From assembly GCA_016185275.1 (NCBI GenBank), contig JACPNX010000023.1, forward strand, positions 1 through 64,000: a stretch of DNA of 64,000 nucleotides, read 5' to 3'. Of this stretch, positions 52,835-61,778 are shown piece after piece. Source of the DNA: Actinomycetota bacterium. Its GTDB lineage: Bacteria > Actinomycetota > Acidimicrobiia > Acidimicrobiales > Iamiaceae. Position 1 is the first letter of the stretch. Each line of letters starts with the position of its first letter. Both the position numbers and the translations under genes were made by a program. The notes beneath the pieces are model-generated. The model saw only the letters and a program-made list of their open reading frames with translations. It made no database searches and was not told where the DNA came from.

Positions 52835-53748
52835 GCGCGCTCGGAGATCATCTCGATGACTACCTGCGGTTGCGTCGTGCGCTGGGGTTCCAGCTCGGAC
52901 GCCACGGCGAATCTCTGCCCGGCTTCGTGGCGTTCGTCGACGCCAGCGGCGCCGGGGCGATCACCGTCGAGCTGGCGGTCGCGTGGGCGCGCCTGCCGCA
53001 AAGGATCAAGCCGATCACCATTGACTTCCGGCTCAGCGCGGTGCGCGGCTTCGCCCGTTACCTACACGCCCTCGATCCGGCCCATCAGATCCCACCCGCC
53101 GGGCTGCTGTCGGTGCCGCGTCGGCGGCCGACGCCCTACATCTACACGCCGCGCGAAATCGTCGAGGTACTGGCCGCGGCGCGCCGGCTCCGGCCACCGC
53201 TGCGGGCCGCAACCCAGACGGCGCTGCTCGGGCTGTTGGCTGCGACCGGGATGCGCAGCGGCGAGGCGATGGCGTTGACCCGCGCCGATGTCGACCTGGT
53301 CGAGGGCTTGATCACGGTCCGCCACGCCAAGTTCGACCGCATGCGCCTCGTCCCCCTGCACCCGTCGGTCACCACCGAACTGCGCGACTACGCCGCGACA
53401 CGCGACCGGCTCTGCCGAGCGCCAAGCGTCGATCGGTTCTTCGTCTCGGTCACCGGGCGGGCTCTGCGTCGAGGCGAGACCGACGCCGTCTTCCGCGGCA
53501 TCACCGCGTCGATCGGGTTGCGCACCGACACCGTCCACCCCCGCGTCCACGACTTGCGCCATGCGTTCGCTGTTCGCACGCTCATCGACGCCCACCGCGA
53601 CGGCGCGGACATCTCCGCTGTGCTGCCGGTGCTGTCCACCTACCTCGGCCACGTCGAGCCGGCCAACACCTACTGGTACTTGTCCGCTGTCCCCGAGCTC
53701 ATGCAGCTCGCCGCAGCGCGACTCGAGCCCGAGGACGGCCAGCCATGA
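52831..53748 (+). CDS. RIT tyrosine recombinase B
   Basis: The 305-residue recombinase has Arg in LAATGMRSGEAMALTRAD, HDLRHAFAVRTL (HxxR), LGHVEPANTYWYLS with Tyr. The long insert AHRDGADISAVLPVLSTYLG is typical of the second RIT member. It overlaps both neighbours by 4 bp. Confidence 0.92.
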   Translation: MSALGDHLDDYLRLRRALGFQLGRHGESLPGFVAFVDASGAGAITVELAVAWARLPQRIKPITIDFRLSAVRGFARYLHALDPAHQIPPAGLLSVPRRRPTPYIYTPREIVEVLAAARRLRPPLRAATQTALLGLLAATGMRSGEAMALTRADVDLVEGLITVRHAKFDRMRLVPLHPSVTTELRDYAATRDRLCRAPSVDRFFVSVTGRALRRGETDAVFRGITASIGLRTDTVHPRVHDLRHAFAVRTLIDAHRDGADISAVLPVLSTYLGHVEPANTYWYLSAVPELMQLAAARLEPEDGQP

Positions 53749-54734
53749 CCGCGCTCGCCCCAGTGCTACAGGCCTTCTTCACCGACCGGCTCATTGCGCA
53801 ACGCCGAGCCTCGCCGCACACGATCGCCGGCTACCGAACCACGTTCCGACTGCTGGTCCGCTTCGCGACCACCACGACGGGCAAGACCCCATCGGCGCTC
53901 GACATCGCCGATCTCGACGCGCCGCTGATCAGCGCGTTCTTGGACCACCTCGAGGCTGACCGGCACAACGCGGTCCGCACACGCAACTGGCGGCTCGCCG
54001 CCATCCACTCCCTGTTCGGCTACGCCGCGCTCAGCCACCCCGAACACGCCGCCACCATCCAGCGCGTGCTCGCCATCCCCACCAAGCGACACGACCGGCG
54101 AGCCGTCACCTGGCTCACCGACGTCGAGGTCGACGCCCTCCTCGCCGCACCCGACCGCGACACCTGGGCCGGCCGGCGCGATCACGCCATGCTCGTCCTC
54201 GCTGTCCAGACCGGGCTGCGCATCTCCGAGCTCATCGGCCTCTCCCGCGACGACGTCGTGCTCGAACGCGGCGCCCACGTGCGCTGCATGGGCAAAGGCC
54301 GCAAGGAACGAGCCACGCCCCTCACTCAGCTCACCGTCGCGGTGCTACGAGAATGGCTGGCAGAGCGCGGCGGTCAGCCCAGCGATCCGTTGTTCCCGAC
54401 CCGGACGGGAACGCGGCTCAGCCACGACGCCATCGAAGACCGCCTCGCCGGCCATCTCGACGCCGCCCGCCTCAGCTGCCGATCGTTCCGCGGCAAGCAC
54501 GTCACCATGCACACCCTCCGGCACACCGCGGCCATGCGCCTCCTCCACGCCGGCACCGATATCGCCGTCATCGCGCTCTGGCTCGGACACGAGCAGCTCG
54601 CCACCGCCCACATCTACCTGCATGCCGACATGAACCAGAAGGAGAGGGCCATCGACCGCGTCACGCCACCCGGCACCGCGGCCGGCCGCTATCAGCCGCC
54701 CGACCCGCTCCTCGCCTTCCTCGACAGCCTCTGA
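53745..54734 (+). CDS. RIT tyrosine recombinase C
   Basis: The 329-residue recombinase keeps the full set of catalytic residues: Arg in TGLRISELIGLSRDD, Lys in GKGRKERATPL, HTLRHTAAMRLL, WLGHEQLATAHIYLH. It is similar in layout to TnpA-type recombinases of Tn554. The inner inverted repeat begins within its stop region. Confidence 0.92.
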   Translation: MTALAPVLQAFFTDRLIAQRRASPHTIAGYRTTFRLLVRFATTTTGKTPSALDIADLDAPLISAFLDHLEADRHNAVRTRNWRLAAIHSLFGYAALSHPEHAATIQRVLAIPTKRHDRRAVTWLTDVEVDALLAAPDRDTWAGRRDHAMLVLAVQTGLRISELIGLSRDDVVLERGAHVRCMGKGRKERATPLTQLTVAVLREWLAERGGQPSDPLFPTRTGTRLSHDAIEDRLAGHLDAARLSCRSFRGKHVTMHTLRHTAAMRLLHAGTDIAVIALWLGHEQLATAHIYLHADMNQKERAIDRVTPPGTAAGRYQPPDPLLAFLDSL

Positions 54735-54746
54735 TTGTTCCGACCT
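54733..54746 (+). repeat. RIT inner inverted repeat, right
   Basis: GATTGTTCCGACCT, complement of 51861-51874, starts 2 bases before the end of recombinase C. Confidence 0.75.
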
Positions 54747-54787
54747 CGCCACTGCCTGTCCGCCCGCTCCACCGACCGAACGACGAC

Positions 54788-54825
54788 CACCTCGGAACAA
54801 TCACGACCTCGGAACAATCGGCGTT
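54788..54825 (-). repeat. RIT right terminal inverted repeat
   Basis: The 38 bases are the exact reverse complement of 51783-51820. The last eight run into the 32-bp palindrome at 54818-54849. Confidence 0.9.
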
Positions 54826-54849
54826 GTTCCGAGCTCGGAACAACGCCGA
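54818..54849. repeat. 32-bp perfect palindrome at the RIT right end
   Basis: The arms TCGGCGTTGTTCCGAG (54818-54833) and CTCGGAACAACGCCGA (54834-54849) are exact complements with no spacer. Each arm contains the outer GCGTT edge of the terminal repeat joined to GTTCCGAG. The left end has no such extension. Confidence 0.85.
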
Positions 54850-55180
54850 ATCAGGACGCCGTCAAGCGCGCTTGCGGCGCCTCGTGCTCGCGGGAGTTGC
54901 TGGCCTCTACCGGCACCTCGGGTCATGCTCACTTCCGATGTGGCCGCGCGTTTGGGACACGGGCGCTCGTCTGGCCGCGCCCACCCCCGTCGATCGGGCG
55001 CGGTGAGACGACGGCTGCAGCGCTGTCGCCGTGGCCGCCCTCTCAGTGACGGTCAGGGCCGCGCCCAGGTGCTGGAGCCCCTCGCCGCCCTCGGTGGACC
55101 TTCGATCCAGCGGACGAGCTCGCCGCTGGGGCGCGGCCAGACGCCGGGAGAACTGGCGACGGGGTGAGACGGAATCCGGT
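54850..55180. other. Intergenic region without a recognised gene
   Basis: About 330 bases between the RIT right end and the secDF unit. Short frames occur here but show no recognisable protein or ribosome site. It may hold the promoter of the downstream unit and debris of the site that the element entered. Confidence 0.5.
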
Positions 55181-55202
55181 CCAGGGTTGGGCATTACCCT
55201 GG
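55181..55202. promoter_or_regulatory. Inverted repeat before the small membrane protein gene
   Basis: CCAGGGT (55181-55187) and ACCCTGG (55196-55202) are exact complements around an 8-base loop, 8 bases before ATG 55211. It could be an operator or RNA hairpin. No ribosome site is visible, so the gene may be leaderless. Confidence 0.4.
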
Positions 55203-55210
55203 TTGTTGAC

Positions 55211-55582
55211 ATGCTCCGTCGCCTGCGTCTCCTCGGTGTAGTTCTCGGAGTCGCGCTGGCGGCGTTGACGCTGTCCGGGGCGGTCGATGCGGGCCGGCAC
55301 GAGCTGTCGTCGGGTGAGAAGGTCGGCGATGGGGCTTTCGCCGTGCGTGCGTCGCGGATCGATGGTGCAGCCCTCCGCCTGACAGGCGAGGATCGGCGTG
55401 ACGCGAGCGTGTCCGAGCGTGCGCTGAAGCAGCGCTTCGTCTTGTTCGCCGTGGCGGCGGCACTTGTCGGCGTTCCCGCGCTGTGGCGTCGCCGCGCCGC
55501 CGAGCTGGCGCTGGTCGGGTCCGCGCAGTTGTCGCGGTGGTCGCCTCGGTCTGGTCGGGCTCCCCCTCTTCTCAGTTCCTGA
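55211..55582 (+). CDS. Small membrane protein upstream of secDF
   Basis: The 123-residue protein has an N-terminal signal-like helix (LLGVVLGVALAALTLSGAV), an extracytoplasmic stretch of about 50 residues and a second helix (RFVLFAVAAALVGVPALW). No family recognised. The secDF gene starts 53 bp downstream. Confidence 0.55.
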   Translation: MLRRLRLLGVVLGVALAALTLSGAVDAGRHELSSGEKVGDGAFAVRASRIDGAALRLTGEDRRDASVSERALKQRFVLFAVAAALVGVPALWRRRAAELALVGSAQLSRWSPRSGRAPPLLSS

Positions 55583-55635
55583 TCGTCTGATTCGGGAGCC
55601 GGCGTCGCCCGCCGGCCTTAGCTGAGAGGAAGCAC

Positions 55636-58050
55636 ATGTCGAGTGCGTCTCGATGGCGCGCCCTCGCTGTCCTTGTCGCAGTCGCGGGCGCGACTGTGCT
55701 TGCGTTCACCAAGCCGGTCCGCCTTGGTCTGGATCTGAAGGGCGGAACGCAGATCGTCTTGGAGGCGCAGGACACCGAACGGGTGACCGTCGACGGTGAT
55801 GTCGCGTCGCGCACCTTGGAGGTGCTCAGGCGGCGCGTGGACGCGCTTGGCGTCGCGGAGCCGACGCTGCAGCGCTCCGGGGAGCGGCGAATCATCATCG
55901 AGTTGCCGGGTGTCACCGACCCCGACGAGGCCGTCGAGGTGGTGGGCCGGACGGCGCAGCTCGAGTTCCGCCAGGTGGTGGGCGTGGAGGGCCCAGTCGT
56001 CGACGAGTCCTCTGACGGCGTCTCGGGCGCGGAGGCGGACGACGGCGTCTTCGAGAGCGAGGACGGGGAACGGCTCCGCCTGGCGCCCCCGGCGGTGACG
56101 GGCGAGGCAGTCAGCTCGGCGCGAGCAACCTTGGGCGGCAGCCTCGGGGGGCAGTGGCAGGTGCAGGTCACGTTCCGCGGCGACGGCGGCCGACAGTGGG
56201 CTGAACTGACGGGCGAGGCAGCGTGCGCTTCGCCCGGCGACCCGCGCCGCCGGGTGGCGATCGTCCTGGATCGCGACGTGATCTCAAGTCCGCAGGTGGG
56301 CGTAGAGGTCGCGTGCGGGCAGGGCATCACCGGCGGTGACACGGTCATCACCGGCCAGTTCAGCGAGCGCGAAGCCAAGGATCTGGCGTTGTTGATCCGT
56401 GCCGGGTCGCTGCCGGTGCCGGTCGAGGTCGTGGAACAACGGACGGTGGGCCCGACGTTGGGCGACGCGGCGATCCGGGCAAGCGTCCAAGCGGCGATCA
56501 TCGGCGCCGCCCTGACGATCGTCTACATGATCGCCTACTACCGCCTCCTCGGCGTGCTCGCTGCGCTCGCCCTGCTCGTGTACGGGCTGTTGTCCTACGC
56601 CGGGCTGCTCGCGATCGGCGCGACGCTCACACTTCCCGGCATCGCTGGCTTCATCCTCGCGATCGGCATGGCTGTCGATGCCAACGTGTTGGTGTTCGAG
56701 CGAGCGAAGGACGAACATGCCGCCGGGCGCAGCGTCCGATCCGCGGCCAACTTGGGTTTCCGCAAGGCGTGGTCGGCGATCGCCGATTCGAACGCCACCA
56801 CGCTGCTCGCCGCGGTGCTCTTGTTCTTCTACGCGTCGGGGGCGGTCCGAGGTTTCGGGATCACGCTGTCGATCGGCGTGGTGGTGTCGATGTTCACCGC
56901 TCTCGTCGTCACGCGGACGCTGGTCGAGCTCCTGCTTCGCTCCCGCCGTCTCGCGCAGAGACCGCGAACGCTCGGCTTGCAGGTCGGCGAGCGCTTGCGG
57001 ACGTGGTTGAGCGAGCGCGGCCCCGACATCCTCGGGCGGCGTCGCCTCTGGTTCACGATCTCCGCGGTGGTGCTGGCGTTGGCGGCCGGTGGGCTCGTGA
57101 GCCGCGGCCTCACCTACGGGATCGAGTTCTCCGGGGGACGTCTGCTCGAGTTCGAGACCGAGCGCGCCGCGCACCTCGACGTGGTGCGGGCCGAGCTGGC
57201 GGATCGGGGGCTGCCTCGGGCCGTGGTGCAGACATCCGGTGACGGCAACGTTGCGGTTCGCACTGGCGCGCTCAGCGCCGAGCAGGAACAGGACGTCGTC
57301 AGCGCGGTCGAGACGGCCGCCGGTGAAGTGACCGAGGTGCGTGACGAGTTCGTCGGGCCCACCATCGGCGACGAGCTACGCCGGAAGGCGTTCATCGCAC
57401 TCGGCGTGGCGCTCGCCGCGCAGCTCACGTACCTGGCGATCCGTTTCCGCTGGACGTATGGCGCGGCGGCGGTCGCTGCCATGTTCCACGACGTCACAAT
57501 CCTGCTCGGCATCTTCGCCTGGCTCGGCAAGGAACTCGACGGCGTGTTCCTCGCCGCTCTACTCACGGTGATCGGCTACTCGATCAATGACTCGGTCGTG
57601 GTCTTCGATCGCATCCGAGAGCAGCGTCGGGCAAGAGCGAACGAGCCGCTCGTAACGGTCGCCAACGACGCCTGCCTCGAGACCATCCCGAGGACGGTCA
57701 ACACCGGCCTCGGCGCGTTGTTCATCCTCGTCGCCCTCTACGTCCTGGGCGGCGAGACGCTGACGGACTTCGCGCTGGCCCTGCTGATCGGCATCGTCGT
57801 CGGCACCTACTCATCGGTGTTCACGGCGGCGCCGCTCGCCGTCGCGCTCGAACGCCCCGGACCGCCGCCTGCGCGCCGACCAGCTCTGAAACCTGACGCC
57901 TCGCCGCCCGCCGAACTCGAACCGGATAGCCAGGCGGAACCCACGGTGGTCGTGCGCTCGGACGCTGCGGTCGCTCGGACTCCGAAGGTGTCGACGGGGA
58001 CACGGCCGGCGGTGCCGCGTCCCCGTAAGAAGAAGAGCAGAAGACGGTGA
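55636..58050 (+). CDS. secDF: Fused preprotein translocase SecDF
   Basis: The 804-residue fusion contains SecD (LGLDLKGGTQIVLEA, ERRIIIELPGV, then six membrane segments with GMAVDANVLVFERAKDE) and SecF (SRGLTYGIEFSGGRLLEFE, IGYSINDSVVVFDRIREQRR). It uses the proton gradient to aid protein export through SecYEG. A fused form is uncommon in actinobacteria, and it lies in a mobile context far from yajC, so it is probably an additional copy. The basic C terminus PRKKKSRRR is cytosolic. AGAGGA precedes ATG 55636. Confidence 0.93.
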   Translation: MSSASRWRALAVLVAVAGATVLAFTKPVRLGLDLKGGTQIVLEAQDTERVTVDGDVASRTLEVLRRRVDALGVAEPTLQRSGERRIIIELPGVTDPDEAVEVVGRTAQLEFRQVVGVEGPVVDESSDGVSGAEADDGVFESEDGERLRLAPPAVTGEAVSSARATLGGSLGGQWQVQVTFRGDGGRQWAELTGEAACASPGDPRRRVAIVLDRDVISSPQVGVEVACGQGITGGDTVITGQFSEREAKDLALLIRAGSLPVPVEVVEQRTVGPTLGDAAIRASVQAAIIGAALTIVYMIAYYRLLGVLAALALLVYGLLSYAGLLAIGATLTLPGIAGFILAIGMAVDANVLVFERAKDEHAAGRSVRSAANLGFRKAWSAIADSNATTLLAAVLLFFYASGAVRGFGITLSIGVVVSMFTALVVTRTLVELLLRSRRLAQRPRTLGLQVGERLRTWLSERGPDILGRRRLWFTISAVVLALAAGGLVSRGLTYGIEFSGGRLLEFETERAAHLDVVRAELADRGLPRAVVQTSGDGNVAVRTGALSAEQEQDVVSAVETAAGEVTEVRDEFVGPTIGDELRRKAFIALGVALAAQLTYLAIRFRWTYGAAAVAAMFHDVTILLGIFAWLGKELDGVFLAALLTVIGYSINDSVVVFDRIREQRRARANEPLVTVANDACLETIPRTVNTGLGALFILVALYVLGGETLTDFALALLIGIVVGTYSSVFTAAPLAVALERPGPPPARRPALKPDASPPAELEPDSQAEPTVVVRSDAAVARTPKVSTGTRPAVPRPRKKKSRRR

Positions 58051-58077
58051 CTGGGCGTCTTCTGCCGCTTCGATCGG

Positions 58078-59556
58078 ATGCCGGCCGTGGGTGACGCTGG
58101 CGGGGTCATGGCAGCCGCGGCCGGCCTGGTGCTGCTTGGTGTGGTGGCGAGCAAGATCTCGGCCCGGCTGGGGGTGCCCGCCCTGCTGCTGTTCCTGATG
58201 CTCGGCATGCTGGCTGGAAGCGAAGGCGTCGGCGGCATCGACTTCGCCGACTTCGAAGCCGCCCAGACCGTCGGTGTGGTCGCGCTGGCCGTGATCCTCT
58301 TCGCCGGCGGGCTGGACACCGAGTGGTCGACGGTTCGACCCGTCGTGGGACGCGGCGTGCTGCTCGCCACGTTCGGCGTGCTCATGACCGCGGCGGTTGC
58401 CGGGGTGTTCGCGGCGTGGATCCTGGGCGTGTCGCTCACCGCCGGGTTGTTGCTGGGCGCCATCATCTCCTCGACCGACGCCGCCGCGGTGTTCTCCGTC
58501 CTTCGTTCCCGCAGCGTCGGCTTGAAGGGCCAGCTCCGGCCTCTGCTCGAGCTCGAGTCGGGCAGCAACGACCCGATGGCGGTGTTCCTGACCCTCGGGT
58601 TCCTCGAGCTCCTCACCGACGACACCACCGCGGTGATCGACCTGGTGCCGATCTTCGTCGCGCAGATGGCGGTGGGCGGCCTGATCGGGTTCCTGGTGGC
58701 CAAGGGCGCGGTGGTGGCCATTAACCGGGTCCGGCTCGAGTACGAGGGCCTGTACCCGGTGGTGCTGATGGCGCTGGTGCTGCTCATCTACGGCGTCACC
58801 GCCACGCTTGGCGGTAGCGGCTTCCTCGCCGTCTACGTGGCCGGTCTGGTCATGGGCAACGCCCGGTTCCTCCACAAGAAGAGCCTGGTCCGCTTTGCCG
58901 ACGGGCTCGCCTGGCTCATGCAGATCGCCATGTTCCTCGTGCTCGGTCTGCTCGTCTTTCCCTCCGACGTCGTATCGGTCGCCGGGCGGGCACTGCTGGT
59001 CTCGCTCGTGCTCATCTTCCTGGCCCGTCCACTGGCCACCGGAACGCTGCTGCTGTTGACCCGCTTCGGCCTGCGCGAGACCGCCATGGTGTCCTGGGTC
59101 GGCCTGCGCGGCGCGGTACCGATCATCTTGGCGACCTTCCCGCTGGTGGAGGGTGTGCCTCGGGGCGACCTGATCTTCAACGTGGTGTTCTTCACCGTCC
59201 TCACGTCGGTGCTCCTCCAAGGCACCACCATCCCCCTCGTGGCGCGGTGGCTGCGCGTCGACGCGCCCCTCGAGCAACGCCCCGCGTACCTCTTCGACGT
59301 GGTCGACTCCGGAGGCGGGGAAGCAGACCTGCACGAGATCGTGGTCGCTGACGGATCTCCAGCCGCCGACAATCAGATCGTCGACCTTCACCTACCGGAC
59401 GGCGCGCTCATCGTGCTCATCAGCCGCAATGGCGAGTTCGTCGTCCCCAAAGGGTCGACGGTGCTTCGCTCGGGCGACACGGTCCTCGTGCTAGCTGCTG
59501 GTCAAGACCTGACCGACGCGCAGGCACTCATCTCGGGAACGAGCGAGCTGTCGTGA
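58078..59556 (+). CDS. CPA1-type K+/H+ (Na+/H+) antiporter with TrkA-C tail
   Basis: The 492-residue protein is of the NhaP2/CvrA type. It has about twelve membrane segments with ISSTDAAAVFSVLRSR and LLELESGSNDPMAVFLTLGF holding the ion-binding Asp. The C-terminal TrkA-C-like region is ADLHEIVVADGSPAADNQIV, then VLRSGDTVLVLAAGQD. It exchanges K+ or Na+ for protons. ATG 58078 or 58108 is the start. It overlaps the next gene by 4 bp. Confidence 0.9.
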   Translation: MPAVGDAGGVMAAAAGLVLLGVVASKISARLGVPALLLFLMLGMLAGSEGVGGIDFADFEAAQTVGVVALAVILFAGGLDTEWSTVRPVVGRGVLLATFGVLMTAAVAGVFAAWILGVSLTAGLLLGAIISSTDAAAVFSVLRSRSVGLKGQLRPLLELESGSNDPMAVFLTLGFLELLTDDTTAVIDLVPIFVAQMAVGGLIGFLVAKGAVVAINRVRLEYEGLYPVVLMALVLLIYGVTATLGGSGFLAVYVAGLVMGNARFLHKKSLVRFADGLAWLMQIAMFLVLGLLVFPSDVVSVAGRALLVSLVLIFLARPLATGTLLLLTRFGLRETAMVSWVGLRGAVPIILATFPLVEGVPRGDLIFNVVFFTVLTSVLLQGTTIPLVARWLRVDAPLEQRPAYLFDVVDSGGGEADLHEIVVADGSPAADNQIVDLHLPDGALIVLISRNGEFVVPKGSTVLRSGDTVLVLAAGQDLTDAQALISGTSELS

Positions 59557-60410
59557 TCAGAGTCGGCCCCGTCGCCATGGCCGCGCCCCTCGCCACTGGC
59601 GGTGCCGTTCTCGCGGCGCGCAACGACATCTGGCTGCCTGTCATCGCGCTCGTTGCTGGAGCTGCGGTCCTGGCGCGCCGTCACATCGCTGAGCAGAGAC
59701 GGTGGCTGCCGGCTCTGCTCGCGGCGAAAGCCCTCCCGACGGATGGCGCGGCGCCCGAGTGGGCCGAGGTTGCGCCAGTGGAGTTGGCGATCCTGTCGAA
59801 GGGCCTGCCGGCGAGTCTCGATCGGGCCGTGCAGCTGGGACACGACGAGCCCGACCTGCGGCGGTGGGCGCGCTCGATCGACCGCTTGACGACGGCCAGC
59901 CACCTCCTGCACACGGAGACCGTGCCGGGCGTGCAGCCCAGGCGTGGCGCATCCCCCAAGGCAATCGCCTTGTTGGTGGCGGCAGCGGGTGCGGCGTTGA
60001 TCGCCGGCACGGCTACCGGTTCGCGGTGGTGGCTCGTCCCGATGACCGTTGGATACGCAGCGGCGTTGGCCGTGTGGACCGACTGGCAATACGAGCACCG
60101 AGCCGGCCCCGCGTTGCTGGCCCGACGGGCGTCCAGCGACCAACCACCCATCGCTGATGATGACACCGCGGTGGCCGTGTGGCTCGCTGCCGTCTCCGCC
60201 GGACGCCTCGGTCCCCTGCAGCGCAGCGTCGGCCTGATCGAGACGAGCGACCGCCTCGCCGAGCACAAGGTCCGCGCACGCCGGCGTTTGGCCATGGCCA
60301 GGGTCCTCCTCGAACGGTGCGGGCTCGCCCGGTCGCGGCGCGCGGGTGACGCGCTCGCAGGGGCCGCCGCAGTCGCTTCGGCCGGCGCCGCGTGGTGGTT
60401 GACGATGTGA
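59553..60410 (+). CDS. Membrane protein of the antiporter cluster
   Basis: The 285-residue protein has hydrophobic segments at the N terminus (IWLPVIALVAGAAVLARRH), in the middle (AIALLVAAAGAALIAGTA, WWLVPMTVGYAAALAVW) and at the end. No family recognised. It is coupled to the antiporter by a 4-bp overlap and followed by a KhtT-like gene. Confidence 0.65.
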   Translation: MIRVGPVAMAAPLATGGAVLAARNDIWLPVIALVAGAAVLARRHIAEQRRWLPALLAAKALPTDGAAPEWAEVAPVELAILSKGLPASLDRAVQLGHDEPDLRRWARSIDRLTTASHLLHTETVPGVQPRRGASPKAIALLVAAAGAALIAGTATGSRWWLVPMTVGYAAALAVWTDWQYEHRAGPALLARRASSDQPPIADDDTAVAVWLAAVSAGRLGPLQRSVGLIETSDRLAEHKVRARRRLAMARVLLERCGLARSRRAGDALAGAAAVASAGAAWWLTM

Positions 60411-60466
60411 GCACGGGCCGGGATCGCGACAACGACTGGACACTCGACGCACAGGAGGCACGACAG

Positions 60467-60955
60467 ATGGATGTACGAGTACGAGAGCTACGTCTGCCCG
60501 GCATCGGGCACCGCTACGAACTGTCACTCGACAACGGCCGTCGCCTGATCATCGTCGTCCAGGGCAACGGCCGACGCGAGATCAGCATCCTCAGTGGCGT
60601 CCGAGACGAACCCGACGTGGCGGCCAGCCTCACCCAGGACCAGGCGGTCGCCGTCGCCGCCATCCTCACCGGCGCCCGGTACTCCATCGACACGAGCGAC
60701 GACGAGCGCACCTCGACATCCGAAGTGGGTGTCGAGACCGTCACCCTGAACGAACGCTCTCCCGCGGTCGGCCGCGTCGCGCGTGACGTCCCACTCCTGC
60801 GAGACAGCGAAGCGGCCATCCTCGCGGTGATCCGCGACGAGACCCCAGAGCTCGTCGAGGACGACGCAACGCAGCCGTGTAAGGCCGGTGACCGCATCGT
60901 GGTCGCCGCCCGCCGCGACCGCCTCGACGATGTCATCCGTCAGCTCGTCGGATGA
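60467..60955 (+). CDS. KhtT-like antiporter regulatory subunit (TrkA-C)
   Basis: The 162-residue protein matches cation:proton antiporter regulatory subunits: VRVRELRLPGIGHRYELSLD at the N terminus and a TrkA-C domain (VARDVPLLRDSEAAILAVIR, CKAGDRIVVAARRDRLDDVI). In Bacillus, KhtT binds cyclic di-AMP and regulates KhtU. ATG 60467 has ACAGGAGG at 60451-60458; the frame upstream to 60392 overlaps the previous gene. Confidence 0.85.
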   Translation: MDVRVRELRLPGIGHRYELSLDNGRRLIIVVQGNGRREISILSGVRDEPDVAASLTQDQAVAVAAILTGARYSIDTSDDERTSTSEVGVETVTLNERSPAVGRVARDVPLLRDSEAAILAVIRDETPELVEDDATQPCKAGDRIVVAARRDRLDDVIRQLVG

Positions 60956-61067
60956 GTGTAAGAGGTGCCGCCATCGATGAGTTGGCGGAGCCGACCAACA
61001 CCGGGCTCTCCTCAATTGCAGCAGTCTCCGCGAGACTGTCCCAAGCCACACGAAAGGCGCGACGTCG

Positions 61068-61508
61068 ATGACTGGAACGACGACAGCCACCCGACCCAAC
61101 GGCGGGACGCCCGCCGCCTTCTATCGGCGAATCAACCTGGTGGGCGTCGTCCTGGTGATCGTTCTCGCCGCCGCCGCCGTCCCACTGATGGGCTTGCTCG
61201 AAGGTCCCTCGTTCGTCGATCGCATCTCGGTGGAGAACCCGACTCGCTATGACATCGGCATCGACGTGACGGATGCCGACCGGGACGGATGGATGGCGAT
61301 CGGCACAGCTCGCCGCGCCACGAGCTCGACCTTCCAGGAGATCATCGACCAAGGCGATGTGTGGATCTTTCGATTCCGCGCCCAAGGCGAAGATGGGGGC
61401 GAGCTCCGGGTCACACGCCAGGAGCTCGAACGAGACGGATGGAAGTTGACGATCCCTGACTCGGTGGGGTACGACCTCCAATCCAAGGGAGCTGCGTTCC
61501 CGCCGTGA
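61068..61508 (+). CDS. Single-span membrane-anchored protein
   Basis: The 146-residue protein has one N-terminal helix (LVGVVLVIVLAAAAVPLMGL) and a folded exterior domain (VENPTRYDIGIDVTDADRDG, GELRVTRQELERDGWKLTIP). No family recognised. AAAGG precedes ATG 61068. The 270 bases behind it, up to the integrase, hold no clear gene. Confidence 0.6.
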   Translation: MTGTTTATRPNGGTPAAFYRRINLVGVVLVIVLAAAAVPLMGLLEGPSFVDRISVENPTRYDIGIDVTDADRDGWMAIGTARRATSSTFQEIIDQGDVWIFRFRAQGEDGGELRVTRQELERDGWKLTIPDSVGYDLQSKGAAFPP

Positions 61509-61778
61509 GGCGAACGCTCTCGCCGCCCGCACCTACACTCTTGACCGCCCCCAGAATCCCACCGGAACCGGCAACGATCTGCTCCGACGGAACGGTGCCC
61601 CAGAACGTGCTGCGGGTAGTACGAACGCCGGCTCGGCGACAGGTCACCGTCACAGCCGGTGCCGACTGCTTCCTGCCGCGAGCGCAACGAAACGACGGCT
61701 CGGGGCCGCCTATGAGGCGACTCGGCCGCGCCATAACGAGCGCGCCGAACGCGCTGCCAATCGTCCACCAGGCCCGGA

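Larger units (their letters stand above)
51783..54825. mobile_element. RIT (recombinase-in-trio) element
   Basis: Three overlapping tyrosine recombinases in one orientation (51929-54734) are enclosed by perfect 38-bp inverted repeats (51783-51820 and 54788-54825) and by inner 14-bp inverted repeats (51861-51874 and 54733-54746). All carry the core ATTGTTCCGA or its complement. Size (about 3.0 kb) and layout match RIT elements known from many bacteria. An extra palindrome follows the right end. Confidence 0.88.

Noticed and set aside
54925-55167. 80-codon frame between the RIT element and secDF
   Set aside because: It is Arg/Gly-rich without ribosome site, domain or coupling to neighbours.
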